Positions 34,706-43,560 of a stretch of 43,628 nucleotides of DNA are shown here, one piece after another. This DNA is from CAZFER01 sp964517495 (lineage in GTDB: Bacteria; Hinthialibacterota; Hinthialibacteria; Hinthialibacterales; Hinthialibacteraceae). Below the pieces are notes generated by a model. It did no database searches. It was not told the DNA's origin and saw nothing but the letters and a program-made list of their open reading frames with translations. A program made the position numbers and the translations under genes. The first letter of the stretch is position 1, and each line of letters opens with the position of its first letter. The DNA lies in contig CAZFER010000054.1 of assembly GCA_964517495.1 (NCBI GenBank), positions 1 through 43,628 on the forward strand, given 5' to 3'.

Positions 34706-35101
34706 TCACTTTTGAAACTCTTTCATAATTTCAGCAAACCGGTTGATATGCACTCCCATGCTTTCTGCACATTTGATGAGAGCTGATTTCTCTTCATCAT
34801 GCACATGGCCGTCTGACATGGAGACCATCATTGCTGCCCGGATAATGGATTCCTTTTCTGAATCGCTAAGGATGCCGGAGACCGATTCCAGGTAATTGAA
34901 TGCCGATTCAGGTTGCTGTTTGACGGCGTCAAAATCCTCCTGAATTTCATCATCCCCCAATTCACGGCCGGTCAGGTCTTTGACGACGTGTTTAATGCGG
35001 TGGATTTCATCCAGGTGTATTTTCTCATCCACAGCCATCTGGGCGACCATGGTTTTTCGCAAGGCTTGGAACATTTCAGTGGTTATTACATTCGGTTGCA
35101 T
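34706..35101 (-). CDS. TerB-like domain protein
   Basis: A 131-residue, all-helical acidic protein. The pattern MVAQMAVDEKIHLDEIHRI and, later, MVSMSDGHVHDEEKSALIK repeats the TerB-family signature in which Asp/Glu after an alpha-helix may bind metal (cf. ADGxVxxEE). The family is linked to tellurite resistance and stress proteins, but no other ter genes are present, so a stress role is only a guess. ATG 35101 follows AGGAGAGGAAGAG. Confidence 0.75.
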   Translation of the reverse strand: MQPNVITTEMFQALRKTMVAQMAVDEKIHLDEIHRIKHVVKDLTGRELGDDEIQEDFDAVKQQPESAFNYLESVSGILSDSEKESIIRAAMMVSMSDGHVHDEEKSALIKCAESMGVHINRFAEIMKEFQK

Positions 35102-35439
35102 CTCTTCCTCTCCTCCCTCATGGTTTCCGAGTACCGCAAATAGTTTATAGATGTTTTGGAAATATGCAACTTTATAATACCAAAATGTTTATAATAAAAA
35201 TATACTTTAAATTCGAAAAGTGGACAGCTATGTGTAGTTCCATTCCCCAAGATTGGGAGGGGCTAGGGGAGGGTTGATAAGAAAACAGTGAGCAAAATCC
35301 TTTAACCCCCTCCAAACCTCCCCCATTTCATTGTTTTGAATGTATCATTATATGACATATCTAAAGATAAATATATTATAATATCCATAATCTAATATAT
35401 TCTTAAGTTTATTAAATGCTTGCCAAAACAAATGACTCT
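35102..35439. other. Intergenic region with dispersed repeat copy B
   Basis: About 340 bases, AT-rich except for the G-rich element at 35226-35333. No gene supported. Confidence 0.6.
35226..35333 (+). repeat. Dispersed double-hairpin repeat, copy B (partial)
   Basis: Aligns to the element at 38177 in the same orientation and to 22021 in reverse. One arm of the first hairpin is shortened (CCCCAA against TTGGGAGGGG), and the terminal GGGGGAGGAAT is missing, so this copy appears decayed. Confidence 0.8.
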
Positions 35440-36267
35440 TTATTCCTTCAAGAATTGCTTCTTGAAAAACACCTTCACCTTATCTCGAATCTCGCTGCCA
35501 AATCCGCCATGACCTGCCCCTTCAACCATAATCAATTCTGATTTAACTCCTGCTTTTTCGAGGGCTTGATGGAATATCTTGCTCTGATGTGGTGGAACCG
35601 TACGGTCTTGATCCCCATGCACAATTAAAAACGGTGGATCATTCTCATCAATATAGGTGATAGGATTCGCCATCCGGCATTTATCCTTATTCTCCAGCAC
35701 AGGTCCTCCAATAAGTAAAGATTCAGGTGATTTCGGATCCAGATGTTTCAATTTACTACCAGGTAGAGCATGTTCATCCATTTGTAAAAAATCTGTGGGA
35801 CCAAACCAATCGCATACTGCCTGGACGTTACTGGGTTGATCAAGATGCCTCAAATCGCCTTCCAATGCTTTAACTCCTCCTGATGTGCCTAACAACGCCA
35901 CTAAATGGCCACCCGCAGATGAACCCCATGCCCCAATTCGTTGAGAATCGATATCATAGTCTTCAGCATGAGCACGAAGCCAACGGATAGCCGCTTTACA
36001 GTCGTGGATTTGAGCGGGGAATGTGGCCTGGTGGCTTAATCGATAGTTTATGCTGGCCACCGCGAATCCCTCATTAAGCAACATTCGAGCAGGGCAATGT
36101 TCTTTGCTGCCCGCCCGCCAGGCTCCACCATGAATCCAAACGATTAGAGGACGGGGTGCAATACCTTCATGTGGAATATATAAATCAAGAAGTAGAGAAT
36201 GATTATCCATCTTGGCATATTCAAGATTACGATGAACAATATGATCCTTGTTTTCAGAGGTTTCCAT
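35440..36267 (-). CDS. Alpha/beta hydrolase, esterase/lipase (BD-FAE or carbohydrate-esterase-like)
   Basis: A 275-residue enzyme with HGGAWRAGSKE near 45-55 (oxyanion HGG), nucleophile elbow GAWGSSAGGHLVAL near 113-126 (Ser117 or 118), acid DPPFLIVHGDQDRTVPP near 210-226, and catalytic His in VEGAGHGGFG near 250-259. No signal peptide is visible, so it is probably cytoplasmic and may remove acyl groups from imported sugars. The start at 36267 has a weak ribosome binding site. It is divergent from the glycosyltransferase pseudogene, and its start lies near that relic. Confidence 0.88.
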   Translation of the reverse strand: METSENKDHIVHRNLEYAKMDNHSLLLDLYIPHEGIAPRPLIVWIHGGAWRAGSKEHCPARMLLNEGFAVASINYRLSHQATFPAQIHDCKAAIRWLRAHAEDYDIDSQRIGAWGSSAGGHLVALLGTSGGVKALEGDLRHLDQPSNVQAVCDWFGPTDFLQMDEHALPGSKLKHLDPKSPESLLIGGPVLENKDKCRMANPITYIDENDPPFLIVHGDQDRTVPPHQSKIFHQALEKAGVKSELIMVEGAGHGGFGSEIRDKVKVFFKKQFLKE

Positions 36268-36302
36268 TTGTTGAGTAAGATCTCGATTGGGGCCATGTCA
36301 AT

Positions 36303-37042
36303 CATCCTCCCTTGGTGGCCATCATTGCCACAGTGAATGGTATGCTATTTGGTGATTTACTATTTGCCGTCAGGCTGCCCGCTGCCCTGGCAGGTGCAGG
36401 TCTGTAGTCCCGGGATGGGGAATCCTTCCGAATAATCGCTTGGATATTTATCCCTGTTTTGACCTTATTTTTCCTAACTAATGCTAAAATTTACTACCTG
36501 GCACCATTAGCAGGTGGAAGTGTTTTTCTTGAATAGATCATTAAAGGGGATTTGAAATAACGGCTGTACCCATTACAATTCATTTTACTCATCATAGGAG
36601 GCCTGATAACCGCTCCAATGGCATTGCCGGTCTTGCCGGTTGAATCATACGTAATCTACTTAAAAACCATGTGATTTACTCATACCCAAAATGAGCACAA
36701 CGAGGTTGGTGTGCTTCCTCAACGTTTCGCCGATATGTTTGGGTGAGATAAGATGGTTTAACGATTTTAACAGTATGTGACAATATCGCCGATAATGAGA
36801 CGGTGAGATGTAAACATTTAGTACAACATTATGGCCAAGCCGGAACATTGGATTATTATCGCAGTGAATATAATTTGCCTGTACTCATATGCCCTCATAA
36901 CAACGATTGTTTTTGGAGCAAACCCCATTTAAATGGTAAGATATTCATATCGTTGAGAGATCGGAATGTTTTGGAGCAATTTTTCGACGAAGTGATCAAT
37001 TTGAAATCAAATATTAGTCTGATGACGTATAATGAAATTTGA
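36303..37042 (+). pseudogene. Degenerate glycosyltransferase family 39 (PMT/ArnT-like) membrane protein
   Basis: One reading phase gives HPPLVAIIATVNGMLFGDLL, then AVRLPAALAGAGL, stop, then AKIYYLAPLAGGSVFLE, stop, LIIGGLITAPMALPVLPVE, and LPQRFADMFG with a stop where Trp is expected. A phase change then leads to HLVQHYGQAGTLDYYRSEYN and PHNNDCFW. These are recognisable blocks, in the right order, of GT39-type polytopic transferases that use polyprenyl-phosphate sugars, with most of the middle deleted. At least four in-frame stops and one frameshift show it is dead. The remnant spans 740 bases of an expected ~1.5 kb. Confidence 0.85.
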
Positions 37043-37045
37043 ATC

Positions 37046-38089
37046 ATGATACAAAAAAGGAAGCCCAGACGTACCATTCTTGAAGACTGGTATATTGCCG
37101 TTGAAAATGATTTTTACGTACAAGAAGCTGTTTTAGAGGATATAAGTGATACCGGCGCGCTGTTTAGCGGACCGGATGATTTGAGCGTTGGTGATAAAAT
37201 TATAGCCAGTCCTGCTCCCGAAAAGAAACGCCAGCATGGATTAACCTATGATGAAGTGCGCTACAATCCAGATCGCATAAAAGGGACTATCGTACGAAAA
37301 GATGGACGGGATCGATACGGAATTCAGTTGGATGGCCCCGGTATCAAACAACGATCCAGCGGTCGCTCCAGTCAACAAACGTACTCGATTGAAGAATCCA
37401 AGTTAACCTTGTATGCCTCCATATATGGCGATATTGATATCCACAAGTTCGCAAAAATTCATGATCAAATCATGAATCGCTCAAAAAGAGTATTGAGGGT
37501 GATCCTGGATTTAAGCGAAGTAAACCAGTTGCCCCAAACGGCTATTCCCATCATTAAAGATATGATCGAAAATCTAATCTCCGGGAATCGTGTGGTTATA
37601 GCCATTGGTTGCGATCATATCTGCCCAAAATATTCACAAAGTGATGATTCTCTTAATCAACTGCTTCACGCTGAATCGATTGACGCAGCTGAACAAATAT
37701 TAAACGATAATTCAATGCATGTTCTAGTCGTTGAAGATGATAAAGTGACGGCTAAGTTGGTGGAGCACTTTCTCGAAACTCGGATGTTCAAACCCCATGT
37801 TGTATCATCGGCGGAAGACGGATTGGAAATATTAGAGAAAGAAATCCCCGATTTTATTATTCTGGATATCAGCCTCCCGGGTATGGATGGACTGGAAGCA
37901 GCTCGAAAGATTCGCCAACATGAGAATCTACAACATATCCCTATTATCATGTTTACTTCCGATTCACGCGCCAGTTCGGTTTTAGCCTCACGCGAAGCGG
38001 CTGTAAATAGCTACGTTCTCAAACCATTTGATTCGGATATTTTGGAATCCAGAATACTGGAAGCATTGACCAGTCCGTTTATAAATTGA
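37046..38089 (+). CDS. PilZ - STAS-like - response-regulator receiver fusion protein
   Basis: A 347-residue cytoplasmic signalling protein. Residues 1-100 look like a PilZ c-di-GMP domain: basic RKPRR at 5-9 and DISDTGALF near 32-40 (the D/NxSxxG motif). Residues ~112-220 resemble a STAS domain (VILDLSEVNQLPQTAIPII), but the phosphorylatable DSSG site is replaced. Residues 224-347 are a receiver domain with acidic pair Glu230-Asp231, phospho-acceptor Asp274 in LDISLPGMDG, and Lys326 in LKPFD. There is no output domain, so it may signal by protein contact. It starts right after the glycosyltransferase relic; no clear ribosome binding site. Confidence 0.85.
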   Translation: MIQKRKPRRTILEDWYIAVENDFYVQEAVLEDISDTGALFSGPDDLSVGDKIIASPAPEKKRQHGLTYDEVRYNPDRIKGTIVRKDGRDRYGIQLDGPGIKQRSSGRSSQQTYSIEESKLTLYASIYGDIDIHKFAKIHDQIMNRSKRVLRVILDLSEVNQLPQTAIPIIKDMIENLISGNRVVIAIGCDHICPKYSQSDDSLNQLLHAESIDAAEQILNDNSMHVLVVEDDKVTAKLVEHFLETRMFKPHVVSSAEDGLEILEKEIPDFIILDISLPGMDGLEAARKIRQHENLQHIPIIMFTSDSRASSVLASREAAVNSYVLKPFDSDILESRILEALTSPFIN

Positions 38090-38176
38090 TCATTTTTAAC
38101 TTGCGCCCATTGACCCTCACTCATTTCTTGTTTAGAAATTATAAATAGGATTGTTTTTAAAAAAAGTAAGTGGTCT

Positions 38177-38301
38177 GCCATTTGAAGCACCATTCCCCTC
38201 CCAAAACTGGGAGGGGCCAGGGTTGATAAGAAAACGGTGAGTAAAACACTTTAACCCCCTCTTAACCTCCCCCATTTCATTGGGGGAGGAATAGCGGGGC
38301 C
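38177..38301 (+). repeat. Dispersed double-hairpin repeat, copy C
   Basis: Hairpin 1 is CCCCTCCCA at 38195-38203 with TGGGAGGGG at 38208-38216. Hairpin 2 is CCTCCCCC/GGGGGAGG near 38265-38289. It lies in the 277-base gap before the DUF1080 gene; the rest of that gap shows nothing else. Confidence 0.85.
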
Positions 38302-38366
38302 AATTATAAGTTTTCACTCCCTTTCCACTTTATATGGCTGACACGAAACCCAAAAAGGAGAAAGAG

Positions 38367-39059
38367 ATGAAAAAGCGAGCGTTATTATGTAGCGCCCTGA
38401 TAGTTGGAATATTCAGTGTATTCTTAACCGTAAACGCAGCACAAGAAGGTAAAGATCTACTGGTTTATTCCGAAAATGAAGGCTGGATTTCACTGTTTAA
38501 TGGTGAAAACCTGGAAGGCTGGGAACAAATCAACGGTAAAGCCGATTACAAAGTGGAAGACGGCGTTATTGTCGGTACCACAGCTGAAGGTAGCCCCAAT
38601 TCATTTTTATGCACCAAAAAACACTACGAAAATTTTGAACTGGTGTTTGAAGTGCTACTCGACAGCCGCCTTAATTCAGGTGTGCAAATTCGAAGCAATA
38701 GCTTTGAAGAATACCGAAATGGCCGCGTTCATGGTTACCAGGTCGAAATCGCCACCAACGGCACTGCTGGCTTTATTTATGATGAAGCTCGCCGTGGTTG
38801 GTTAAGCAAAGACCGCAGCGACCAAAAAGCCCAAAAAGCATTCAAAGATGGCGAATGGAACCATTATCGCGTGGTATGCATCGGCGACACCATCAACACC
38901 TGGGTGAACGATGTACCAGTGGCCAATGTTAAAGACTCCATGACCCCCTCCGGCTTCATCGGCCTGCAAGTGCATAGCTTTCGCGGGGATTCTCCCGCAT
39001 GGGTTAAATGGCGTAATCTCCTCATCCGCGAACTCAAGATTGTGGGGAAAGAGGATTAA
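38367..39059 (+). CDS. Exported DUF1080 (3-keto-disaccharide hydrolase-type) protein
   Basis: A 230-residue protein. ATG 38367 follows AAGGAG, and an upstream in-frame ATG (38334) is discarded because it would precede the signal peptide (residues 1-22, ending VNAAQ). The jelly-roll domain has the family pattern: WISLFNGENLEGWEQ, YKVEDGVIVG, FELVFEVLLD, NSGVQIRS, GYQVEIA, WNHYRVVCIGDTINTWVN and GFIGLQVHS. This family hydrolyses or binds 3-keto-glycosides or related glycans. A hairpin terminator follows. It lies just upstream of the SMP-30 operon but is separated from it by that terminator. Confidence 0.9.
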   Translation: MKKRALLCSALIVGIFSVFLTVNAAQEGKDLLVYSENEGWISLFNGENLEGWEQINGKADYKVEDGVIVGTTAEGSPNSFLCTKKHYENFELVFEVLLDSRLNSGVQIRSNSFEEYRNGRVHGYQVEIATNGTAGFIYDEARRGWLSKDRSDQKAQKAFKDGEWNHYRVVCIGDTINTWVNDVPVANVKDSMTPSGFIGLQVHSFRGDSPAWVKWRNLLIRELKIVGKED

Positions 39060-39084
39060 TGCTGAATGGGTAATGATTGCAGTG

Positions 39085-39120
39085 GGCCGCTCAAATTATG
39101 ATGTATGAGCGGCCTTTTTA
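39085..39120 (+). terminator. Rho-independent terminator after the DUF1080 gene
   Basis: GGCCGCTCA at 39085-39093 pairs with TGAGCGGCC at 39106-39114 (9 bp, 12-base loop), followed by TTTTTA. It is correctly placed 25 bases after the stop. Confidence 0.88.
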
Positions 39121-39186
39121 TTGCTCTCAACAAAATATTGGTTTACATGGTATTTTATAGATTTAACTTCCGTTTTGAGGATTAAC

Positions 39187-40179
39187 TTGAACAACAAAAT
39201 TGCATTAAATGAAATTTCGTTCATCGGTTCGGATTTACAGCGCCCTGAATGTGTACTTTGTACAAAACGCGGAACATTATATGCCTCTGATTGGCGCGGT
39301 GGGGTGAGCCAAATTGATGCGCAAGGCCTCCAAACCGCCTATTTATCTTCCTCACAGGATTTTGAAGTTAAACCCAACGGCATCGCCTTGATGCCCGATG
39401 GTTCATTTTTACTAGCCCACTTGGGAAACGAGGAAGGAGGCGTTTACAGACTAACCCGCAAAGGTGATTTAAATCCATTTCTCTTTGAAATTGAGGGAAA
39501 GATTCTCCCTCCAACCAATTTTGTCCATATCGACCATGAAGGCCGAATTTGGATTACGGTAAGTACACGCATTAAGCCAAGACAACTCGCCTATCGGCCT
39601 GACACCAGCGATGGTTTCATCATCTGTGTGGATGAAGACGAAGCCCGAATCGTGGCGGATGGTTTAGGTTACACCAATGAATGCCTGGTTCATCCATCCG
39701 GCCAATGGCTGTACGTGAATGAAACCTTTGCTCGAAGGCTATCCCGATTTGAAATCACTGAACATGGCTATTTGCTAAACAAAGAGACTGTAACTGAATT
39801 TGGAGAAGGGGTATTTCCAGACGGCCTGACCTTCGATGTCGAGGGTGGCATGTGGGTGACCAGCATCGTTAGCAACAAAGTGATTCGAGTGGATCAGGAC
39901 CGAAAACAAACCATCATGCTGGAAGACAATGATCCCGAGCATGTGGCCTGGGTGGAACACGCCTTTCAAGCCGGTGAAATGGGACGCCCTCATTTGGATG
40001 GCATTAAAAGCCAATGTCTCAAAAACATTTCAAGCCTGGCATTCGGAGGCAAAAATTTAAAAACCATTTATCTTGGCTGCCTGCTCGGAAATCAAATTGC
40101 ATGCTGGCAATCACCCATTGCAGGGCTTCCCCCTGTGCATTGGGAATTTGAATACATAGAACATCATGATAGGAGATAA
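39187..40179 (+). CDS. SMP-30/gluconolactonase family protein
   Basis: A 330-residue six-bladed-propeller protein of the SMP-30/gluconolactonase/LRE-like family, which opens sugar-acid lactones using one divalent metal. Expected ligand regions are present: RPECVL (Glu) near 18, TNFVHIDHEGRIWITV near 115, GYTNECLVHPSGQWLYVNE near 163, and PDGLTFDVEGGMWV near 212. The start is probably TTG at 39187, six bases after GAGG; a longer frame begins at another TTG inside the terminator loop region and lacks a site. It heads a three-gene plus-strand operon. Confidence 0.82.
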   Translation: MNNKIALNEISFIGSDLQRPECVLCTKRGTLYASDWRGGVSQIDAQGLQTAYLSSSQDFEVKPNGIALMPDGSFLLAHLGNEEGGVYRLTRKGDLNPFLFEIEGKILPPTNFVHIDHEGRIWITVSTRIKPRQLAYRPDTSDGFIICVDEDEARIVADGLGYTNECLVHPSGQWLYVNETFARRLSRFEITEHGYLLNKETVTEFGEGVFPDGLTFDVEGGMWVTSIVSNKVIRVDQDRKQTIMLEDNDPEHVAWVEHAFQAGEMGRPHLDGIKSQCLKNISSLAFGGKNLKTIYLGCLLGNQIACWQSPIAGLPPVHWEFEYIEHHDRR

Positions 40180-40184
40180 CATTC

Positions 40185-41276
40185 TTGAAGGAATTCAACA
40201 TCGCTGTTTTCAAAGGGGATGGAATTGGTGAAGAGATAACCGATCCCTGTATATCATTGCTGGATAAGGCCGCCAATAAAACCGGTGGTTTTCGCTTGAA
40301 CTATCAATTCCTGCATGCAGGTGCACGCACCTACCAACAAACAGGTATGGCATTACCAGAGGATGCATTACAACAAGCAAAAGATTCGGATGCTATTCTG
40401 CTGGCGGCGATGGGACTGCCTGAGATTCGCTATCCTGATGGCACTGAGATCGCGCCTCAAATCGAATTGCGTGAAAAACTTAAACTTTATGCAGGAGTTC
40501 GGCCTGTGCGTGCGGTGCCCGGTTCAGTAATCCCTTTGGCCGATCCACGTGCTCAAAAATTAAACTTCGTCCTGGTACGTGAATCAACCGAAGGCTTGTT
40601 TGCCGCCCGCCGATTGCATTCACTTGAAAACGATTCCATCGCCCATGACACTATGGAAATCACTCGTGAGGTTTCTGAACGCCTCTTTCATTTCTCATTC
40701 CAATTGGCGGTAAAACGCAAAACCAAAGGCCTGCCCGGCCATGTCACCCTGATCGATAAAGCCAATGTGCTGCCCTCTATGGCCTTTTTCCGCCGTGTGT
40801 TTGATGAAATTGCAGAGCAGTATCCCCACATCGAATCGGAGCGTGCTTATGTCGATGCCACCGCCTTGAATATGGTCCGCCGGCCCTGGATATTTGATGT
40901 GCTGGTGACAGAAAATATGTTTGGGGATATATTATCCGATCTCGGCGCTGGATTAATCGGTGGAATGGGAATGGCCCCCTCCGCTGATATTGGCGATCAA
41001 CATGCTGTGTTTCAACCCTGCCACGGCAGCGCCCCTGATATTGCGGGAAGCGGGAAAGCCAATCCCACCGCCATGTTTCTATCAGGCGCCATGATGCTAG
41101 AATGGCTGGGAGATATTTTTGACATTCAAAATTGCCGCCGGGCTTCGGAATTAATTATCACCGCTGTCGATCAGGCCTTCGAAAAAGGACAACTAAGGAC
41201 ATGCGAAGTAGGTGGCAGCCACGGCACTCAGGAAATTACAAATCACGTGTTTAACACACTGGATACGATAGAATAA
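40185..41276 (+). CDS. Isocitrate/isopropylmalate-family dehydrogenase (isopropylmalate- or tartrate/malate-type)
   Basis: A 363-residue decarboxylating dehydrogenase. The N terminus AVFKGDGIGEEI, ELREKLKLYAGVRPVRAVPG near 88-107 (isopropylmalate-type Arg cluster), VRESTEGLFAAR near 128-139, HVTLIDKANVLPSM near 183, and NMFGDILSDLGAGLIGG near 244 are all family blocks. The leucine-type REKLKLYA motif argues against isocitrate dehydrogenase. No leuA/C/D genes are adjacent; it lies between an SMP-30 lactonase and a Gfo/Idh oxidoreductase, which suggests oxidation of a sugar-derived hydroxyacid. The start is TTG at 40185 behind AGGAG, a second TTG start in this operon. Confidence 0.82.
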   Translation: MKEFNIAVFKGDGIGEEITDPCISLLDKAANKTGGFRLNYQFLHAGARTYQQTGMALPEDALQQAKDSDAILLAAMGLPEIRYPDGTEIAPQIELREKLKLYAGVRPVRAVPGSVIPLADPRAQKLNFVLVRESTEGLFAARRLHSLENDSIAHDTMEITREVSERLFHFSFQLAVKRKTKGLPGHVTLIDKANVLPSMAFFRRVFDEIAEQYPHIESERAYVDATALNMVRRPWIFDVLVTENMFGDILSDLGAGLIGGMGMAPSADIGDQHAVFQPCHGSAPDIAGSGKANPTAMFLSGAMMLEWLGDIFDIQNCRRASELIITAVDQAFEKGQLRTCEVGGSHGTQEITNHVFNTLDTIE

Positions 41277-41301
41277 GGAATTATCACCTTGGAGGAAAAC
41301 A

Positions 41302-42327
41302 ATGGTAAAACCACTGCGGGTTGCGGCGATTGGAGCCGGATATTTCAGCCAATTTCAATATGAAGCCTGGAAACGAATGGATGATGTCGAACTGGTAGCC
41401 ACCTGCAACCGAACAGAATCCAAAGCCCTGGAATTCGCCCAAACATATGAGATCCCCCACGTGTTCAGCGATGTGGAAAAGATGCTCAGAGAGATTCAAC
41501 CAGACCTGGTGGATATTATCACCCCTCCCGAAACCCACTTGGAGTATATAAAAATCGCCTCGCACATCGGCATTCCCATGATCTGCCAGAAACCTTTCAC
41601 ACCTGACCTGGCAACTGCACAACAAGCCGTTCATGCCGCTAAAGAAGCAGGAGTGTTGCTGGTGATCCATGAAAACTTCCGTTTTCAACCCTGGTATGAA
41701 GAAACCCGCGATCTCATTAAACAGGATGTATTTGGCGAAATCTTCAGCCTAACGTATCGCTTGCGCCCGGGTGATGGACAAGGGCCGGAAGCCTATCTCG
41801 GCCGCCAACCTTATTTTCAAAAGATGCCGCGTTTTCTTATCCACGAAACCGGCATTCATTTAATCGACACCTTTCGTTCCATGCTGGGTGAAGTGACTTC
41901 CATTTATGCGCAGTTGCGAAAATTGAATCCCGTTATCGCAGGTGAAGACGCGGGCTTTGTTCTGTTTGATTTTGAAAACGGCTCGCGTGGATTCTTTGAT
42001 GGCAACCGACTGGTTGATCACGAGGCCGAAAACAAACGGCTTACCATGGGGGAAATGTGGCTGGAAGGCTCCGATGCCGTCTTGCGCCTGAATGGAAACG
42101 GCCAACTCTTTCTACGCCCCCACGGCGGGTATGAAAGCGAGATCGACTACGATTGGAACAACCACGGTTTCGGTGGCGATTGTGTGTATTTATTCCAGCG
42201 CCACGTCGTCGACCACATGCTTTATCAAAAGCCCATCATCAACACCGGCGAACAATATCTCACCAACCTCCGCATCGAAGCAGCCGTATATCAATCTAAT
42301 CAAGTAGGGAAGAAGATCGATTTATAA
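41302..42327 (+). CDS. Gfo/Idh/MocA family oxidoreductase (cytoplasmic)
   Basis: A 341-residue NAD(P)-dependent sugar oxidoreductase. The Rossmann motif is AAIGAGYFSQFQYEAW at 8-23. The family EKP is QKP here (MICQKPFTPD near 93-102), keeping the catalytic Lys. The substrate domain has HENFRFQPWYEE near 120 and HETGIHLIDTFRSMLG near 180, where the His is the usual acid-base. No signal peptide, unlike the Tat-exported paralogue at 9286. ATG 41302 follows GGAGGAAAAC. It ends the SMP-30/dehydrogenase operon and converges on the GH26 gene with nine bases between. Confidence 0.92.
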   Translation: MVKPLRVAAIGAGYFSQFQYEAWKRMDDVELVATCNRTESKALEFAQTYEIPHVFSDVEKMLREIQPDLVDIITPPETHLEYIKIASHIGIPMICQKPFTPDLATAQQAVHAAKEAGVLLVIHENFRFQPWYEETRDLIKQDVFGEIFSLTYRLRPGDGQGPEAYLGRQPYFQKMPRFLIHETGIHLIDTFRSMLGEVTSIYAQLRKLNPVIAGEDAGFVLFDFENGSRGFFDGNRLVDHEAENKRLTMGEMWLEGSDAVLRLNGNGQLFLRPHGGYESEIDYDWNNHGFGGDCVYLFQRHVVDHMLYQKPIINTGEQYLTNLRIEAAVYQSNQVGKKIDL

Positions 42328-42336
42328 TAAAAATCC

Positions 42337-43395
42337 TCAATCCCACTCTGGAAGCTCATCCAAGGTAATCAACACCTCGTGGGGATAAACCTTCTTCACC
42401 CACGCGGGAGGATTCCACTTGTCGTTATCGCCCACATACCAGGGCAGAGCATAAAGCCAACGTGGACCTTTTTCCATCATGATATCCGGGTTAGGTATAC
42501 CTTGGCATTCGCACAAGGCTAACATTTTATTGGGGATTACCTTCTGCATGATCTTGTACGCCTTCATATAGGCATCTTCGCGAAAGTCTTTCCAGCCAAA
42601 CCAACTGTTGGTATAAATATCGATGCCTGCAATATCAACATAGTCATCGCCAGGATAAAAACGTTTGCGATAGTCGATGGCTTCCACATCCTTGCCATGA
42701 TCACCCGCTTTGAGTGCGGCGCTGTAAACCCAAATCAGGTTGTTTAGTTTGCGCTCGTTTACCATGTAGTCAAACATCATTCGCCATAGCTTCGCGGTAT
42801 TTTCGGGAGTTTCCACGTCTGACCACCAAAACCAGCCACCCTCGATTTCATGCAAGGGGCGCCAAAGCACCGGCACACCGGCTTTATTTAATTGTTCCAG
42901 ATAATCGGCGTGAAGTTTCATATCCCCCATCGCCGCTTTATGTTCCTCTGTTCCAGGGGTAACAACATTGCCAACATCAATGGCTTCAAATTTAGGCCGG
43001 GTGGCCTGAAAGGTTCCCGCATCGGTGATGGGATTCGCCCAATGCCATTCGAAGGATACGATGCCTCCTTGTTTTTTCCACCATTCGATTTGCCGATCAA
43101 TGGCATTCTGCAGCGTGCGTTTATATTGATCGCTCCAGCGTTCTTTCGCCCATCCACAAAGATCCGCGCTGATCAACGCGGGATATTTTCCAGTCAGTTC
43201 AAAGGCCTCTTCCGCCTCGCCAAATTTGTTCTGGCCCACCAGCGTCTTTTCCCCATAGATCGATTCAAGATAATTCAACACGTCCCGTGCTGGCTTGATT
43301 AAATCAGGATTCACCGGCTCGATTGCATACCCATTCTGCATAACAAAGCCACCAAGAGACAATACCAAAAAACCTGTCAAGATAATTCGCCGCAT
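42337..43395 (-). CDS. Exported glycoside hydrolase family 26 protein (mannanase-like)
   Basis: A 352-residue protein. ATG 43395 follows GGAGGATATTG; a longer frame starts 13 codons upstream without a site. A signal peptide covers about residues 1-25. GH26 blocks: KTLVGQNKF near 48, GGIVSFEWHWANP near 110-120, VPVLWRPLHEIEGGWFWW near 174-190 with the acid/base Glu in RPLHE, DYVDIAGIDIY near 255, and nucleophile Glu296 in ALCECQG. GH26 enzymes are retaining beta-mannanases or related beta-1,3/1,4 hydrolases. Only the catalytic domain is present. Confidence 0.88.
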   Translation of the reverse strand: MRRIILTGFLVLSLGGFVMQNGYAIEPVNPDLIKPARDVLNYLESIYGEKTLVGQNKFGEAEEAFELTGKYPALISADLCGWAKERWSDQYKRTLQNAIDRQIEWWKKQGGIVSFEWHWANPITDAGTFQATRPKFEAIDVGNVVTPGTEEHKAAMGDMKLHADYLEQLNKAGVPVLWRPLHEIEGGWFWWSDVETPENTAKLWRMMFDYMVNERKLNNLIWVYSAALKAGDHGKDVEAIDYRKRFYPGDDYVDIAGIDIYTNSWFGWKDFREDAYMKAYKIMQKVIPNKMLALCECQGIPNPDIMMEKGPRWLYALPWYVGDNDKWNPPAWVKKVYPHEVLITLDELPEWD

Positions 43396-43560
43396 CAATA
43401 TCCTCCACAAGGAATCAGTTATTTGATTTTCCATTTTTTAATCAAAACAGTCAACCAATCCATAAAGGGATTTCAATCAATGGTTGTGTACGAATCGACG
43501 TCATCAATAGGGAGAGCGAGGTTCCCGGCGATTCCGCGCCGCATGAATCTGGCTCGCTAA

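Noticed and set aside
42892..43302. 136-residue plus frame
   Set aside because: Antisense shadow of the GH26 gene.
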